Shown piece by piece: positions 1 to 8,129 of a stretch of DNA of 24,560 nucleotides. The stretch's first letter is position 1. The number at the start of each line of letters is the position of its first letter. This stretch comes from Myxococcales bacterium (GTDB taxonomy: Bacteria; Myxococcota_A; Polyangia; Polyangiales; Polyangiaceae). Location of the stretch: positions 1 through 24,560 of the forward strand of contig JAAFHJ010000015.1 of the NCBI GenBank assembly GCA_013298325.1. The letters are read 5' to 3'. A program made the position numbers and the translations under genes. The notes below the pieces were generated by a model that was given only the letters and a program-made list of their open reading frames with translations, did no database searches and was not told the DNA's origin.

Positions 1-351
1 ATCTCCTTCTTCACCCCGATCGTGATGAAGAAGGGGCGTGCGGCACAGACGATTTCCGTCCTCGTCCGTCCCGAGGCGGCGACGGCGATGACCGAACTGC
101 TCCTCCGGGAGACCCCAACGCTCGGCGTGCGTCGCGGCGAGGTCTCACGTATCGCGCGGTCGCGGCATATTGTGACCGTCGAAACACCTTGGGGGCCCGT
201 CCCCATCAAGGTTTCTGAGGCGGTCGGTGAGGCACCCGCCCAGGCGAAGCCCGAGTTCGAAGTCTGCGCGAACCTCGCGCGAACGCAAGGAATTCCGTTG
301 CGCGAGGTGCTGCGCGCCGCCCTCGATGCCTTCGCCGCCCGCGACCGTTAG
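1..351 (+). CDS. larC: LarC, nickel-pincer cofactor biosynthesis protein (C-terminal part)
   Basis: The frame is open from base 1 to a TAG stop at 349-351, so only the last 116 residues are visible and the start lies outside the window. LarC (DUF111 family) inserts nickel into the pyridinium-dithiocarboxylate pincer cofactor used by lactate racemase and related enzymes; it is cytoplasmic. The visible part matches the family's C-terminal domain: a MKKGR motif near residue 9, a LLLRETPTLGVR stretch, a VTVETPWGPVPIKV strand pair, and a closing region with KPEFEVCANLAR followed by PLREVLRAAL. GTG (22) or ATG (25) could be read as starts, but they fall inside the conserved domain and are not the true start. 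It is followed after 117 bp by an FHA gene that is probably a separate unit. Confidence 0.88.
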   Translation: MSFFTPIVMKKGRAAQTISVLVRPEAATAMTELLLRETPTLGVRRGEVSRIARSRHIVTVETPWGPVPIKVSEAVGEAPAQAKPEFEVCANLARTQGIPLREVLRAALDAFAARDR

Positions 352-468
352 GCGTGGCGCGGAAACCGAAGGCGGGGTCGCCGAGATCGCGCGGTTTCTA
401 CCCACGAATCCTCGGTTCCAGGTATGCTCGCGCCGCGTCTGTTTCTTGGCGCACGAAAGGCTGGAGTC

Positions 469-1389
469 ATGAGCGCCTGCCCGCAATGCGGCACGATCGC
501 GAAGCCCACGGACAAGTTTTGCAATACTTGCGGCTATCAGCTCCCGGCTGCCGCGGCCCCGGCTCCCGCTCCTGCCCAACAGGGCTACGGATATGGCGCG
601 CAGCCTGGCTACCCGGCACCGCAGGAGCCGAGCTACGCGCAGCCGCCGCCGATTGAGCAGATGCAAATCGCCAATCCGGGCTACGCGCCGCAGGCCTACG
701 CGCCGACGCCGGCCCAGGGGTACCCGCCGCCCCAGGCATCGCCGTCCCAGTATGGGGCGCCGCCGCAGCCGGCCTACGACCCGTATGCGCAGTACAATCC
801 GGCACCTGCGCAGCCCTCCTACGGCCAGCAGCCGCCGGCGGCCGCCTACGACCCGTATGCGCAATACAATCCGGCGCCAGCGGCCTATCCGAACCCCTAC
901 GGCCAGCAAGCCCCCCAGCAAGGGTACGCGCAACCGGCAGCCCCCGCGCCCGTCTACGCCCCGCAGCCGGCTGCGGCACCGGCCCCTGCCCCTGCACCGA
1001 TTCCAGGCCCCCAAGCGCCTGCCTACGATCCTGCGGCCAACGTGCCGCAATTGCTTGCGCATTCGCTTCGCGCGTTCCTGATTACCTATCAGTCGAACGT
1101 CGTCGGCGATTTCTGGCCCCTCTTCGGCGGGAAGAAGACGGTCGGTCGATCGAACTCGGGCGACACGGTCGACGTTCCGCTTGCCGACGCGACGATTTCG
1201 TCCCGTCATGCGGCCATCCACATCGACGCATTGGCGGGAACGGTGACCGTCGAAGACACCCAGTCGACCAACGGCACGTACGTCAACGAAGAGCACATCG
1301 GCTACAACGGTCGGCGTGAGCTCAAAGACGGCGACAAACTTCGTTTCGGCGGCTTTTCGACGATCGTGAAGATCGTTACTCGCCTCTGA
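469..1389 (+). CDS. Zinc-ribbon / disordered Pro-Tyr linker / FHA-domain protein
   Basis: A 306-residue cytoplasmic protein with no signal peptide or membrane segment. The N-terminus is a small zinc ribbon (C4, C7, C18, C21 as CPQC and CNTC). Residues about 25-190 are a low-complexity linker rich in Pro, Ala, Tyr and Gln, containing YDPYAQYNPAPA twice. The C-terminal 90 residues are a forkhead-associated domain with the expected phosphothreonine-binding positions: GR at 226-227, SSRH starting at 244, and a TNGTYV loop. FHA domains bind phosphothreonine peptides, so the likely role is as an adaptor for a Ser/Thr kinase that is not in this window. I chose ATG 469 over the in-frame ATG 424 because the zinc ribbon begins there and GGAG lies just upstream, although the spacing is short. 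It heads the FHA/vWA/PP2C/ABC cluster, 42 bp before the vWA gene. Confidence 0.85.
   Translation: MSACPQCGTIAKPTDKFCNTCGYQLPAAAAPAPAPAQQGYGYGAQPGYPAPQEPSYAQPPPIEQMQIANPGYAPQAYAPTPAQGYPPPQASPSQYGAPPQPAYDPYAQYNPAPAQPSYGQQPPAAAYDPYAQYNPAPAAYPNPYGQQAPQQGYAQPAAPAPVYAPQPAAAPAPAPAPIPGPQAPAYDPAANVPQLLAHSLRAFLITYQSNVVGDFWPLFGGKKTVGRSNSGDTVDVPLADATISSRHAAIHIDALAGTVTVEDTQSTNGTYVNEEHIGYNGRRELKDGDKLRFGGFSTIVKIVTRL
772..882 (+). repeat. Two 39-bp direct repeats in the FHA linker
   Basis: Bases 772-810 and 844-882 are near-identical copies with a 72-bp period. Both encode AYDPYAQYNPAPA and differ only at synonymous third positions (for example cag/caa and gca/gcg). The synonymous drift suggests an older duplication held by selection on the peptide. 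They lie in the disordered linker of the zinc-ribbon/FHA protein. Confidence 0.8.
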
Positions 1390-1431
1390 GTTCTCGATTT
1401 TCTACCTTCTGGAACGCGCGCTGAACTTCGT

Positions 1432-3414
1432 ATGAGCTCAAAGTATTTTGCCGCCACTCTCGCCCTCCTTGCAGCGTCGATCCCTGCGGTCGCCTCGGCA
1501 CTTCCCGAGTCCCACCTATTGCGCATCGACCCCCGTGGTGGCGTGAATGAGAGTTCCCCGGTACTCACCACGCTCCTCGAAATTGGCGAATTCAAAACGG
1601 TAAGCGACGCGCTCTCCGAGTGTTCCAACATCCGTTCCGAGGACGCCTACAACGACTGCGTCGGCAACGCGATGGAGAAGCCGGGGGCGTTGTGGACCGC
1701 GTTTAAGTTCCCGGAAGGGGCAGCGAAGCTCGCTGTGCGCGTCGACAGTGTCGACCAGCCAGCAACGTTTGTCAGCAAAGCGGCCTGGAAAGACGTTCAG
1801 AAGGATCCCGGAATGGGGACCGCCTGGCTCGTCGCCCTCGACGCATCGAACGGCATGGGCGCTCGCTATGGGGATGCCCGGGAAGTCGCGTTTGAGTTCC
1901 TCAAGTCGATGGCGCCCAACGACCTCATGCGCGTCGTCATCTTCGACGATCGGGCTCAGGCGTACACAGCCGACTCAAAGTGGCAGAGCTTCGCGAACCG
2001 AGCGGCCGTCAAGACGGTCCTCGACAACACAACCTCGGCCGCCCCTTCGTCGAGTTCGGGGAAGCCGCTTTTCGACATCGTCAAGAACGTCATTAAGAGC
2101 GGCTTCAACGACCTCGGGAATACGGGGAGCACGCTGACCATTCCGATTCACCAGAGCTTTGTGCTCCTCTCGAATGGCGCCGGGCGCAACGACGCGATTA
2201 CCGGGTCGGCGGCGGCGGAGCAACTGAAGCAATACGCGAACAAAGGGCGCTTCCCGGAAGAGAATACCGCGAGCCCGAAGACGCCTTTGCCGATTGTGAG
2301 CGTTCTCTTTCCGAACCCGAAGGGCGGATTGATGAACGGGACCTACGCGACGAACGACGCGCTCTTCATGCAGTCGCTCGCGAACCCGGAAATCGGCGGC
2401 TACTTCTCGGTCGTCCGAGGAGGGCAGGGGGCCGCGCGTGGCTCTTCCGTCGTCAAAGCGATCCGCAATCGCTTCAACAACATGTGGATCGTCAAGTGGC
2501 GCCTCTCGTGCCTCTCGCCGACGGTTGAACAGTCATTCACGCTTGGATTCACTTCGAAAACACCGGTCATCAAGCCGGACGGCACCTTCAAGGAAGTGCC
2601 GATCGGCGTCGACCCGTCCCAGTGGCCCCTCGACATCGACGTCGCCGCGACCAAGGCGGAGGCCGACAAGAAGCCGCTTCATCCGGGCGGTACGTTCAAG
2701 GTCTACGGCAACTTCTGTTGGGGGTCGGCGAAGGAGCGGGCAGAAGCCTTCTTCGTGCCGGCGGGGACCCGTCCCGACCCGAACCAGAACAAAGGCGATA
2801 TCGACGCAGCCAAGAAGGCCATGCAGAACCTGGTTGCCCAGAATATGCGCGGTGCGGCCGTTGAAGCGAACGCCACCTTTGTGGAACTCCAGGTCCCCGA
2901 TGACGAGAAGGTTCTCGAGGGGACCGGCGACAACTTGATTTCGCGCGTCGTCCTTTTCGACAATCGTGCGAACCGCGCCTCGGGAACCGACGAGAAGACG
3001 GTCCTTACCCTTCGCGCCGAGAAGAAGCCGCTCCCGGTTCTCATCATCGCCCTCATCGGCGGCGGTGTCGTCGTCATCGGACTTCTCCTCGCAGTCCTCT
3101 TGAAGGGCGGGGGCGGCAACAACAAGCGACGTGGTGGCGGTGGTGGTGGGGGTGGAAACGCCCCGCAGCCGGTTGTGGCCGGGGGCGGCTATGGCGGCCC
3201 GCCGGGACCTCCGGCAGGTGGCGGTTACGGTGCTCCGCCGGGCGGGTACGGCGCGCCTCCCGGGGGCGGATATCCCCCGCCCGGTGGCGGCTACGGCGGC
3301 CCCCAGCAATACGGGGCTTCTGTCGGGGCCGCCTGGCAGGCAAAGGAGGTGGGCCTTGCGCCCGGCGCGTTTCCCCGCAACGCAGGCGTTCGCCCTCCCC
3401 ACGCCGCCTCCTGA
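1432..3414 (+). CDS. Secreted/membrane vWA-domain protein with Gly-Pro-Tyr-rich cytoplasmic tail
   Basis: A 660-residue protein. Residues 1-23 form a signal peptide (MSSKYFAATLALLAAS and an ASA-like cleavage site). Residues about 130-330 look like a von Willebrand factor A domain, with the central strand WLVALDAS and D137 where MIDAS Asp is expected. The motif reads DASNG rather than DxSxS, so metal binding may be weakened. A beta-rich extracytoplasmic region follows. One strong transmembrane helix (534-558) is followed by a short basic stretch, eight glycines, and GGYGAPPGG-type repeats that should lie in the cytoplasm. The tail ends in a stretch with no family features. The next FHA domain sits in the +1 frame across this tail, so the gene may really encode a vWA-TM-FHA receptor. 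No strong ribosome site is visible before ATG 1432. The gene is 42 bp after the first FHA gene and probably in its operon. Confidence 0.8.
   Translation: MSSKYFAATLALLAASIPAVASALPESHLLRIDPRGGVNESSPVLTTLLEIGEFKTVSDALSECSNIRSEDAYNDCVGNAMEKPGALWTAFKFPEGAAKLAVRVDSVDQPATFVSKAAWKDVQKDPGMGTAWLVALDASNGMGARYGDAREVAFEFLKSMAPNDLMRVVIFDDRAQAYTADSKWQSFANRAAVKTVLDNTTSAAPSSSSGKPLFDIVKNVIKSGFNDLGNTGSTLTIPIHQSFVLLSNGAGRNDAITGSAAAEQLKQYANKGRFPEENTASPKTPLPIVSVLFPNPKGGLMNGTYATNDALFMQSLANPEIGGYFSVVRGGQGAARGSSVVKAIRNRFNNMWIVKWRLSCLSPTVEQSFTLGFTSKTPVIKPDGTFKEVPIGVDPSQWPLDIDVAATKAEADKKPLHPGGTFKVYGNFCWGSAKERAEAFFVPAGTRPDPNQNKGDIDAAKKAMQNLVAQNMRGAAVEANATFVELQVPDDEKVLEGTGDNLISRVVLFDNRANRASGTDEKTVLTLRAEKKPLPVLIIALIGGGVVVIGLLLAVLLKGGGGNNKRRGGGGGGGGNAPQPVVAGGGYGGPPGPPAGGGYGAPPGGYGAPPGGGYPPPGGGYGGPQQYGASVGAAWQAKEVGLAPGAFPRNAGVRPPHAAS
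3181..3303 (+). repeat. Gly/Pro/Tyr low-complexity coding repeat
   Basis: This stretch of the vWA gene encodes degenerate copies of GGYG(A/G)PPGG. The DNA is a GC-rich imperfect repeat (ggcggctatgg, ggcggttacgg, ggcgggtacgg and similar). Such tracts are prone to slippage and to sequencing or assembly error, which matters for the frame question about 50 bp downstream. Confidence 0.65.
3342..3358 (+). promoter_or_regulatory. Strong internal Shine-Dalgarno and TTG start for the overlapping FHA gene
   Basis: AAAGGAGGT (3342-3350) is an essentially perfect Shine-Dalgarno sequence. Six bases after GGAGG comes TTG (3356-3358), in the frame of the downstream FHA domain. The site lies inside the vWA coding region, where it encodes AKEV, and would allow independent or coupled initiation of the FHA protein. 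Confidence 0.6.
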
Positions 3415-3724
3415 CCCTTTCGAAGGCGGATTTCGGCTCGTCGATGCGGGCATGATCCGCGCGTTGGCAGAGGGGACGACGGTCCTTGTCGGGCGTGACC
3501 CCGACGCGGGCCTTGTACTCGGCGACCCCCGCGTGAGTGGGCGCCACGCCGAGTTGACCGTCCGCCAGGGGCGCGTTGTCGTACGGGACCTCGGTTCGAC
3601 GGCCGGCACGTTCGTGAATGGCCAACGCGTCGAAGGAACTGTAGAAATAGCTGCCGGCGCCGAAGTCCGCTTCGGACCCACTGCGTTTCGCCTTGAGGCG
3701 GTCCCGGCGGCAGCCCGCGGATGA
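3356..3724 (+). CDS. FHA-domain protein overlapping the vWA gene (TTG start; may be the vWA protein's C-terminal domain)
   Basis: From TTG 3356 this frame gives 122 residues, nearly all a canonical FHA domain: GRDP at 46-49, GDPRVSGRHAEL, then STAGTFVNGQRVEG. The frame extends further upstream, but that part is an out-of-frame reading of the Gly-rich tail. The TTG is chosen because a near-perfect Shine-Dalgarno sits 6 nt before it. The ORF overlaps the end of the vWA gene by 59 nt in the +1 frame. Its stop overlaps the PP2C start (ATGA at 3721-3724), indicating coupling. Its N-terminus (FPATQAFALPTPPPDPFEGG) reads like a natural linker continuing from the vWA tail. A single +1 shift at TTT CCC C near 3370 would fuse the two into a transmembrane vWA-FHA protein. 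Separate gene, programmed frameshift and sequencing error are all possible. The FHA assignment itself is firm; the start is not. Confidence 0.72.
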   Translation: MRPARFPATQAFALPTPPPDPFEGGFRLVDAGMIRALAEGTTVLVGRDPDAGLVLGDPRVSGRHAELTVRQGRVVVRDLGSTAGTFVNGQRVEGTVEIAAGAEVRFGPTAFRLEAVPAAARG

Positions 3725-5130
3725 CGGTGCGACCGGAGTACTACCTGATGGCCGACGACACCCGCATTGAACTCACCGCCGTCGAGAGCGCCGGTCGAAC
3801 CCACCCCGGTCGGGATCCCGACAAGCAGGTCAACGAAGACGCGTCGGTCTACCGATTCACGCGGCACGGCTTCCTGGCGGTCGTTTGCGACGGAATGGGC
3901 GGGCACGAAGGGGGCCGTGAGGCGTCGCAGGCCGCCATTGAGGCTGTCTGTGACGTTCTCGAAGGGGCCGTCGCCGCCGTTGATCCGCGCGAACTTCTCA
4001 GGTCCGCAATTGTTGAAGCCAATTCGAGAGTTTTTGCGATCGGCGGGGACGGCCTACGCCAGGGGCGCCCCGGTTCCACCCTCGTCGCAGCATTGGTTCG
4101 CCCCGAGGGCATCTACGTCGCCCACGTCGGCGACAGTCGAATGTACCGCGTGCAGAACACTGCGGCATTTGCGGTCACCAAAGATCACTCAGCGGTGCAG
4201 GGCCTCGTCGACGCCGGCCTTTTGACGCCAGAAGAGGCAGCAGTCCACCCCGACGCGAACCGAATCACCCGTGCGCTCGGGATTGCCGCAGACGTCCAGC
4301 CGGACGTCCGCCCGACGCCGCTCGCCTACATCGCCGGTGACACCTTCCTTCTCTGTTCCGACGGGCTCTCCGACCTCGTAAAGGAGCCGGATTTGCTCGG
4401 AATTGTCCAAGGGGCGCCGCTTGCGCAAGCGGCAGGGACGCTTGTCGACCTGGCGAACGCACGCGGCGGCTACGACAACATCACGGTCGTCCTCTTCCGC
4501 ACGAAGGCTTCCTCGTCCCCGAACAGCGTCTCTGGCGCCACCGACATCGCCCTACCGGCGGTCGCCCCCACCGCTGTCTTGGGCGGATCGGCCCCGCCCG
4601 CCGCCGGCGTGACCGCCATCGTTCATCCCGCCGTTGCGACGACCCTCGCGTCCGGCAGCGGAGGTCCCCCCGCCCACGATGCGGCCGTCCCCGTCGCTGT
4701 CGAGCGTGCGCGGACGCAGCTCCTTGCCCCGGTTGGGCCACAACCGGCCGTAGCCGACCACGCTGCTGCTCGGTTGCCACACGCCCCCCGCGAGGACGAG
4801 GAAGAGCGCCCGACGCGAAGCACCGCCGCGGTCGTCATTGGCGTGATTTGTGCGCTCCTCGCTCTCGCAATCGGCGCATTTGTTGCGGTTCATGAACTTG
4901 GCGGCCGCGGGGGGAAACATTCGGAAGGGGCGACTCCCGCCGCGTCGGGACCGTTCGTTGTCCCCGTTTCGGCCTCCGTGGACGCCCCCGCGCCTTCCGC
5001 GACCGCTCCTGCGCAATCCGCGGTAGGGGAACAACCGACTCCGCCGGAGCTTGAACCGCTCCGCCCTGCACCGACTCATCGACGCGGCGCCGGGAGTGCG
5101 ACGCCTGAAACTCAAGGAAAAACGAAATGA
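3721..5130 (+). CDS. PP2C-family Ser/Thr protein phosphatase with C-terminal membrane anchor
   Basis: A 469-residue protein that should remove phosphate from Ser/Thr residues in a metal-dependent reaction. The PP2C motifs are complete: E39/D40 in VNEDAS, D57 in VCDGMGGHEGG, GSTLVAAL, HVGDSRMYR with D138, TKDHS, SDGLSD with D214, and YDNITVV with D252. The catalytic domain spans about residues 15-260. An Ala/Pro/Val-rich linker follows, then one transmembrane helix (about 369-391) and a Pro-rich C-terminal region that would lie outside the cytoplasm. The arrangement resembles membrane-anchored bacterial PstP/Stp-type phosphatases. ATG 3721 overlaps the FHA stop and is favoured by coupling. ATG 3748, with GGAG 10 nt upstream, is an alternative that removes nine residues. 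The stop overlaps the ABC gene. It probably reverses phosphorylation of partners of the neighbouring FHA proteins. Confidence 0.9.
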   Translation: MTVRPEYYLMADDTRIELTAVESAGRTHPGRDPDKQVNEDASVYRFTRHGFLAVVCDGMGGHEGGREASQAAIEAVCDVLEGAVAAVDPRELLRSAIVEANSRVFAIGGDGLRQGRPGSTLVAALVRPEGIYVAHVGDSRMYRVQNTAAFAVTKDHSAVQGLVDAGLLTPEEAAVHPDANRITRALGIAADVQPDVRPTPLAYIAGDTFLLCSDGLSDLVKEPDLLGIVQGAPLAQAAGTLVDLANARGGYDNITVVLFRTKASSSPNSVSGATDIALPAVAPTAVLGGSAPPAAGVTAIVHPAVATTLASGSGGPPAHDAAVPVAVERARTQLLAPVGPQPAVADHAAARLPHAPREDEEERPTRSTAAVVIGVICALLALAIGAFVAVHELGGRGGKHSEGATPAASGPFVVPVSASVDAPAPSATAPAQSAVGEQPTPPELEPLRPAPTHRRGAGSATPETQGKTK

Positions 5131-8129
5131 TCCCCGGATTCGGCAAAGACCAGCTCACCCTCGGATCGGCCCCCGACTCGGACGTCGTCGTCCAGGGGCC
5201 TGGCGTTGCACCGCGCCATGGGCGCTTGGTTCGCCAGGGGGGGCAGGTCCTCTTCGTCGATGGCGGCCAAGGGCAGACGCTGCTCGGCGGACAGCCGCTC
5301 CCTTCTGGTGGAAGCGCCCCGTTTGATTACCGAAATGTCTTTCAGCTCGGCGGCGTCCCCCTCCCGATGGCCCACCCGGTCATCGCCGGCTTCTTCATGG
5401 CGCGCGGCCAAAAAGAGGCACCGCGCGGCTCGCTCCTGATCGGGCGGGATCCGACCCAGGCTTCGCTCGTCCTCCAAAATGGGGCCGTCTCGAGCTTTCA
5501 TGCGACGGTTCTCCTCGACCGCATGATGGTGGTCGATCACGGCTCGACGAGCGGTACGTGGATCGCCGGGCAACGCATCGCCGCCAACCAACCGACGCCG
5601 CTCGATCCCAATGGAATTGTTGCCTTTGGTCCGGTCACCGTCCCCGTTGTTGCGCTCATGGCCTACGGGAGCGCGCTTGGTGCTCCGGCTTCGGTCGGCG
5701 GTCCCCCGTCGCCGAACTTTGCCCTGACTTCGGGCCCCCCCGCGGGAGCGCCGCCGCCCGCCGCCGCCCCGCCCGCCGACGGTGCGCGCAAACACCGCAC
5801 GATCATTGGTGAATTGAACCTCGATTCCTCGGGGGCGCCGATCTCCATCGGCCGCACGCCCGACAACCAAATCGTCGTCAACCATCCGCAGGTCTCCTCG
5901 CGCCACGCGGTCCTCCACAACCAAGGCGGCCAGCTTGCCTTGGAAGATCGGGGGTCTGCGAACGGTACGTTCGTTCGCGGCCAGCGCATTCGACCCGGCG
6001 ACCGCGTCCCCGTTCAGAACGGTGAGAAGGTCTTCATCGGCCCGATGCCGTTGATGATTCAGGTCGGCGGCCAGAAACTCAACGTCGTTGTCGAAGACCA
6101 GCAGGCCTCCTGGGCGGGTCGACCGCTCTACGAAATCGAAGCGTGGGACCTTTTCCTAGAGGTTCCCGACCGCGACGACGTCGGGAAGATGAAGGTCCTC
6201 CTCGACCACGTCTCTTTCAAGGCCTGCCCCGGCGACATGATCGCACTGATGGGGCCTTCTGGCGCCGGAAAGACGACGCTTCTTCTTACGCTCAATGGGT
6301 ATTTGCCTCCGACGAGCGGCCAGGTTCGAATCAATGGCGAGGACCTCTACACCGTCTACGATGCCCTCCGTGGATCGATCGGTTACGTTCCGCAGGACGA
6401 CCTCGTTCATCCGGAACTCACCGTATTTGAAGCGGTAAAGTACTCGGCCCGCTTTCGCCTGCCGAACGACTACAGCGAAGAGGAAATCGACGCGCGCGTC
6501 GAACAGACGCTCAAAGACTTGGGGCTAGAAGCGGTCCGGAATCTTCAGATCGGAAAGCCGGAAAAGAAGGTCCTTTCCGGCGGTCAGCGCAAGCGCGTGA
6601 ATATCGCGCTTGAGCTCGTGACCGACCCGGTCATCGTCTTCCTCGACGAGCCGACGTCAGGCCTCGCCGCCGACGACACGACGGCGCTGATCAACCTCCT
6701 CGCCGAGCTCACAAAGCGCACCGGCAAGACGATCATCATGACGATCCACCAGCCGGCCAAGGATGAGTACGAGAAGTTTTCTCATACGTTCATCATGGGT
6801 TACGGCGGTATCCCGACCTACTTCGGCCCGACCGGGGACCCGTCCTACCGCTTCTTTGGCCAGATCCTCGAGCTGCCGAACAGCCCCTTCCGGGCCCACG
6901 CGCCGACCCACGCCGGTAAGGCGATCGACAACCCACGCGACATGTTCGACATGCTCAACGTCCGCGAGCGGCACGTTCACGAGCAGATGAAGCAGCGGGA
7001 CCCGAATACGCCGCGCGCGCTCGCCCGGCTCGATGCGGCCCGCGGCTGGCGCGGCGAGTTCTTCACCGACCGCAATCCGGTCTTCCAGCAGATGTATTCG
7101 GGGCGCCGCGCCGTCGGGACCGAACCGGCCGCCAAAGGCGTACCGAGTCGACCGAGCGTCGCCCTTCTCAATCAGCTCATTTTGCTGATTTCTCGCTACT
7201 GGAAGGTTAAGATTCGCGACCGTGCTGGGTCGGCGATCATGTTCCTGCAAGCTCCGATTATCGGCGTCATGCTCTGGTTCGTCTTCGGCAATCAAAAGTC
7301 GGCGGTCCCCTTCTGGTGCCTCGGCGCCCTCCAGGAGCTTTCCAACCGAGGTGGTACAAAGGCGGGGGGGACCGATCTGCTCGGTCAGATGACGGCTACG
7401 CGCGACCAAACGGCGGCACTCTTCTTCGTCGTCGTAAGTTGCGTGTGGTTCGGGACGAGCAATGCCGCCCGCGAGATCGTCACCGAACGCGCCATTTATC
7501 TGCGCGAACGAATGGTGAATCTCTCGGTGTTCAACTACATCGCCTCCAAATTCATCCCGCTCGCTGCGATCTGTGTACTTCAGTGCACAATGTTGCTCGG
7601 GATCGTCTTCTTCGGCCTCGGCTTTCACGGCGGAATTGCAGCGTTTTTGGGAGAGCTGTTCTGCATGTGTGCGGTCGCGATCAACGCGACGGCGCTCGGC
7701 CTTCTGCTTTCGACGCTCGTCACTTCCGCCGAAGCTGCGATGGCCCTTACGCCGATTGCCCTCATTCCGCAGGTCGTGCTTGGCGGATTGATGGTGCCGA
7801 TGACGACCAACGATTGGCTCAAGCCGCTCATGTACGTCATGCCGGCTCGTTGGGGCTTCGAAGGCTCAGTCGTCTACGAACGTGTCGCGGTTTCTCGCGA
7901 GCCGGCGTGGCTGATTGACCTCCACCAGACCGTCGATAGTCCGGCCGATTTCATCAAGAATGGTCACTTCGATTGTGCCATCGCCCAAGTCGCTAGCGGC
8001 AATCTCGCCGGCGGTTGGGGCTTCTCGTCCTACGACCAACAGTGGCTTCCGCTTGCGGTTTTGTACGGAATGACGTTTGCGATCATGTTCTTCGTCTATG
8101 TCACGCTTCGCCACCGCGATCCGGTATGA
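5127..8129 (+). CDS. Triple-FHA ABCG-type transporter (fused ATPase and ABC2 permease)
   Basis: A 1000-residue half-transporter. Three FHA modules occupy roughly residues 1-85, 95-180 and 225-310. The third is canonical (IGRTPDN from 240, SSRH, NGT at 279-281). The second has GR but SSFH in place of SSRH. The first has lost the key Arg (LGSAPDSD) and the NGT loop. The ABC domain has Walker A GPSGAGKTT (376-384), signature LSGGQ (483-487), Walker B VFLDEP with D507/E508, and a downstream IHQP switch histidine. From about residue 675 there is a hydrophobic ABC2-type permease with about six transmembrane helices, giving the ATPase-then-permease order of the ABCG/White class. Mycobacterial Rv1747, an FHA-ABC exporter controlled by kinase PknF, has the same logic. 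The substrate cannot be read from the sequence. The start overlaps the PP2C stop (ATGA), and the end overlaps the next small gene. Confidence 0.92.
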   Translation: MIPGFGKDQLTLGSAPDSDVVVQGPGVAPRHGRLVRQGGQVLFVDGGQGQTLLGGQPLPSGGSAPFDYRNVFQLGGVPLPMAHPVIAGFFMARGQKEAPRGSLLIGRDPTQASLVLQNGAVSSFHATVLLDRMMVVDHGSTSGTWIAGQRIAANQPTPLDPNGIVAFGPVTVPVVALMAYGSALGAPASVGGPPSPNFALTSGPPAGAPPPAAAPPADGARKHRTIIGELNLDSSGAPISIGRTPDNQIVVNHPQVSSRHAVLHNQGGQLALEDRGSANGTFVRGQRIRPGDRVPVQNGEKVFIGPMPLMIQVGGQKLNVVVEDQQASWAGRPLYEIEAWDLFLEVPDRDDVGKMKVLLDHVSFKACPGDMIALMGPSGAGKTTLLLTLNGYLPPTSGQVRINGEDLYTVYDALRGSIGYVPQDDLVHPELTVFEAVKYSARFRLPNDYSEEEIDARVEQTLKDLGLEAVRNLQIGKPEKKVLSGGQRKRVNIALELVTDPVIVFLDEPTSGLAADDTTALINLLAELTKRTGKTIIMTIHQPAKDEYEKFSHTFIMGYGGIPTYFGPTGDPSYRFFGQILELPNSPFRAHAPTHAGKAIDNPRDMFDMLNVRERHVHEQMKQRDPNTPRALARLDAARGWRGEFFTDRNPVFQQMYSGRRAVGTEPAAKGVPSRPSVALLNQLILLISRYWKVKIRDRAGSAIMFLQAPIIGVMLWFVFGNQKSAVPFWCLGALQELSNRGGTKAGGTDLLGQMTATRDQTAALFFVVVSCVWFGTSNAAREIVTERAIYLRERMVNLSVFNYIASKFIPLAAICVLQCTMLLGIVFFGLGFHGGIAAFLGELFCMCAVAINATALGLLLSTLVTSAEAAMALTPIALIPQVVLGGLMVPMTTNDWLKPLMYVMPARWGFEGSVVYERVAVSREPAWLIDLHQTVDSPADFIKNGHFDCAIAQVASGNLAGGWGFSSYDQQWLPLAVLYGMTFAIMFFVYVTLRHRDPV

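Noticed and set aside
423..428. TATGCT as a possible -10 box upstream of the first FHA gene
   Set aside because: No acceptable -35 element at 16-18 bp upstream; such hexamers are expected by chance.
145..1296. 383-residue Arg/Gly/Val-rich ORF on the - strand
   Set aside because: Antisense shadow of larC and the zinc-ribbon/FHA gene; no motifs, and composition is what reversed GC-rich coding DNA gives.
3131..3355. Upstream extension of the second FHA ORF to GTG 3131
   Set aside because: This is a +1 frame reading of the vWA Gly-rich tail (Arg/Pro/Ala-rich) with no domain; the SD-TTG at 3356 is a better start.
2533..3906. 457-residue - strand ORF across the vWA/FHA/PP2C genes
   Set aside because: Spans three well-supported + strand genes with recognisable domains and shows no family feature of its own.
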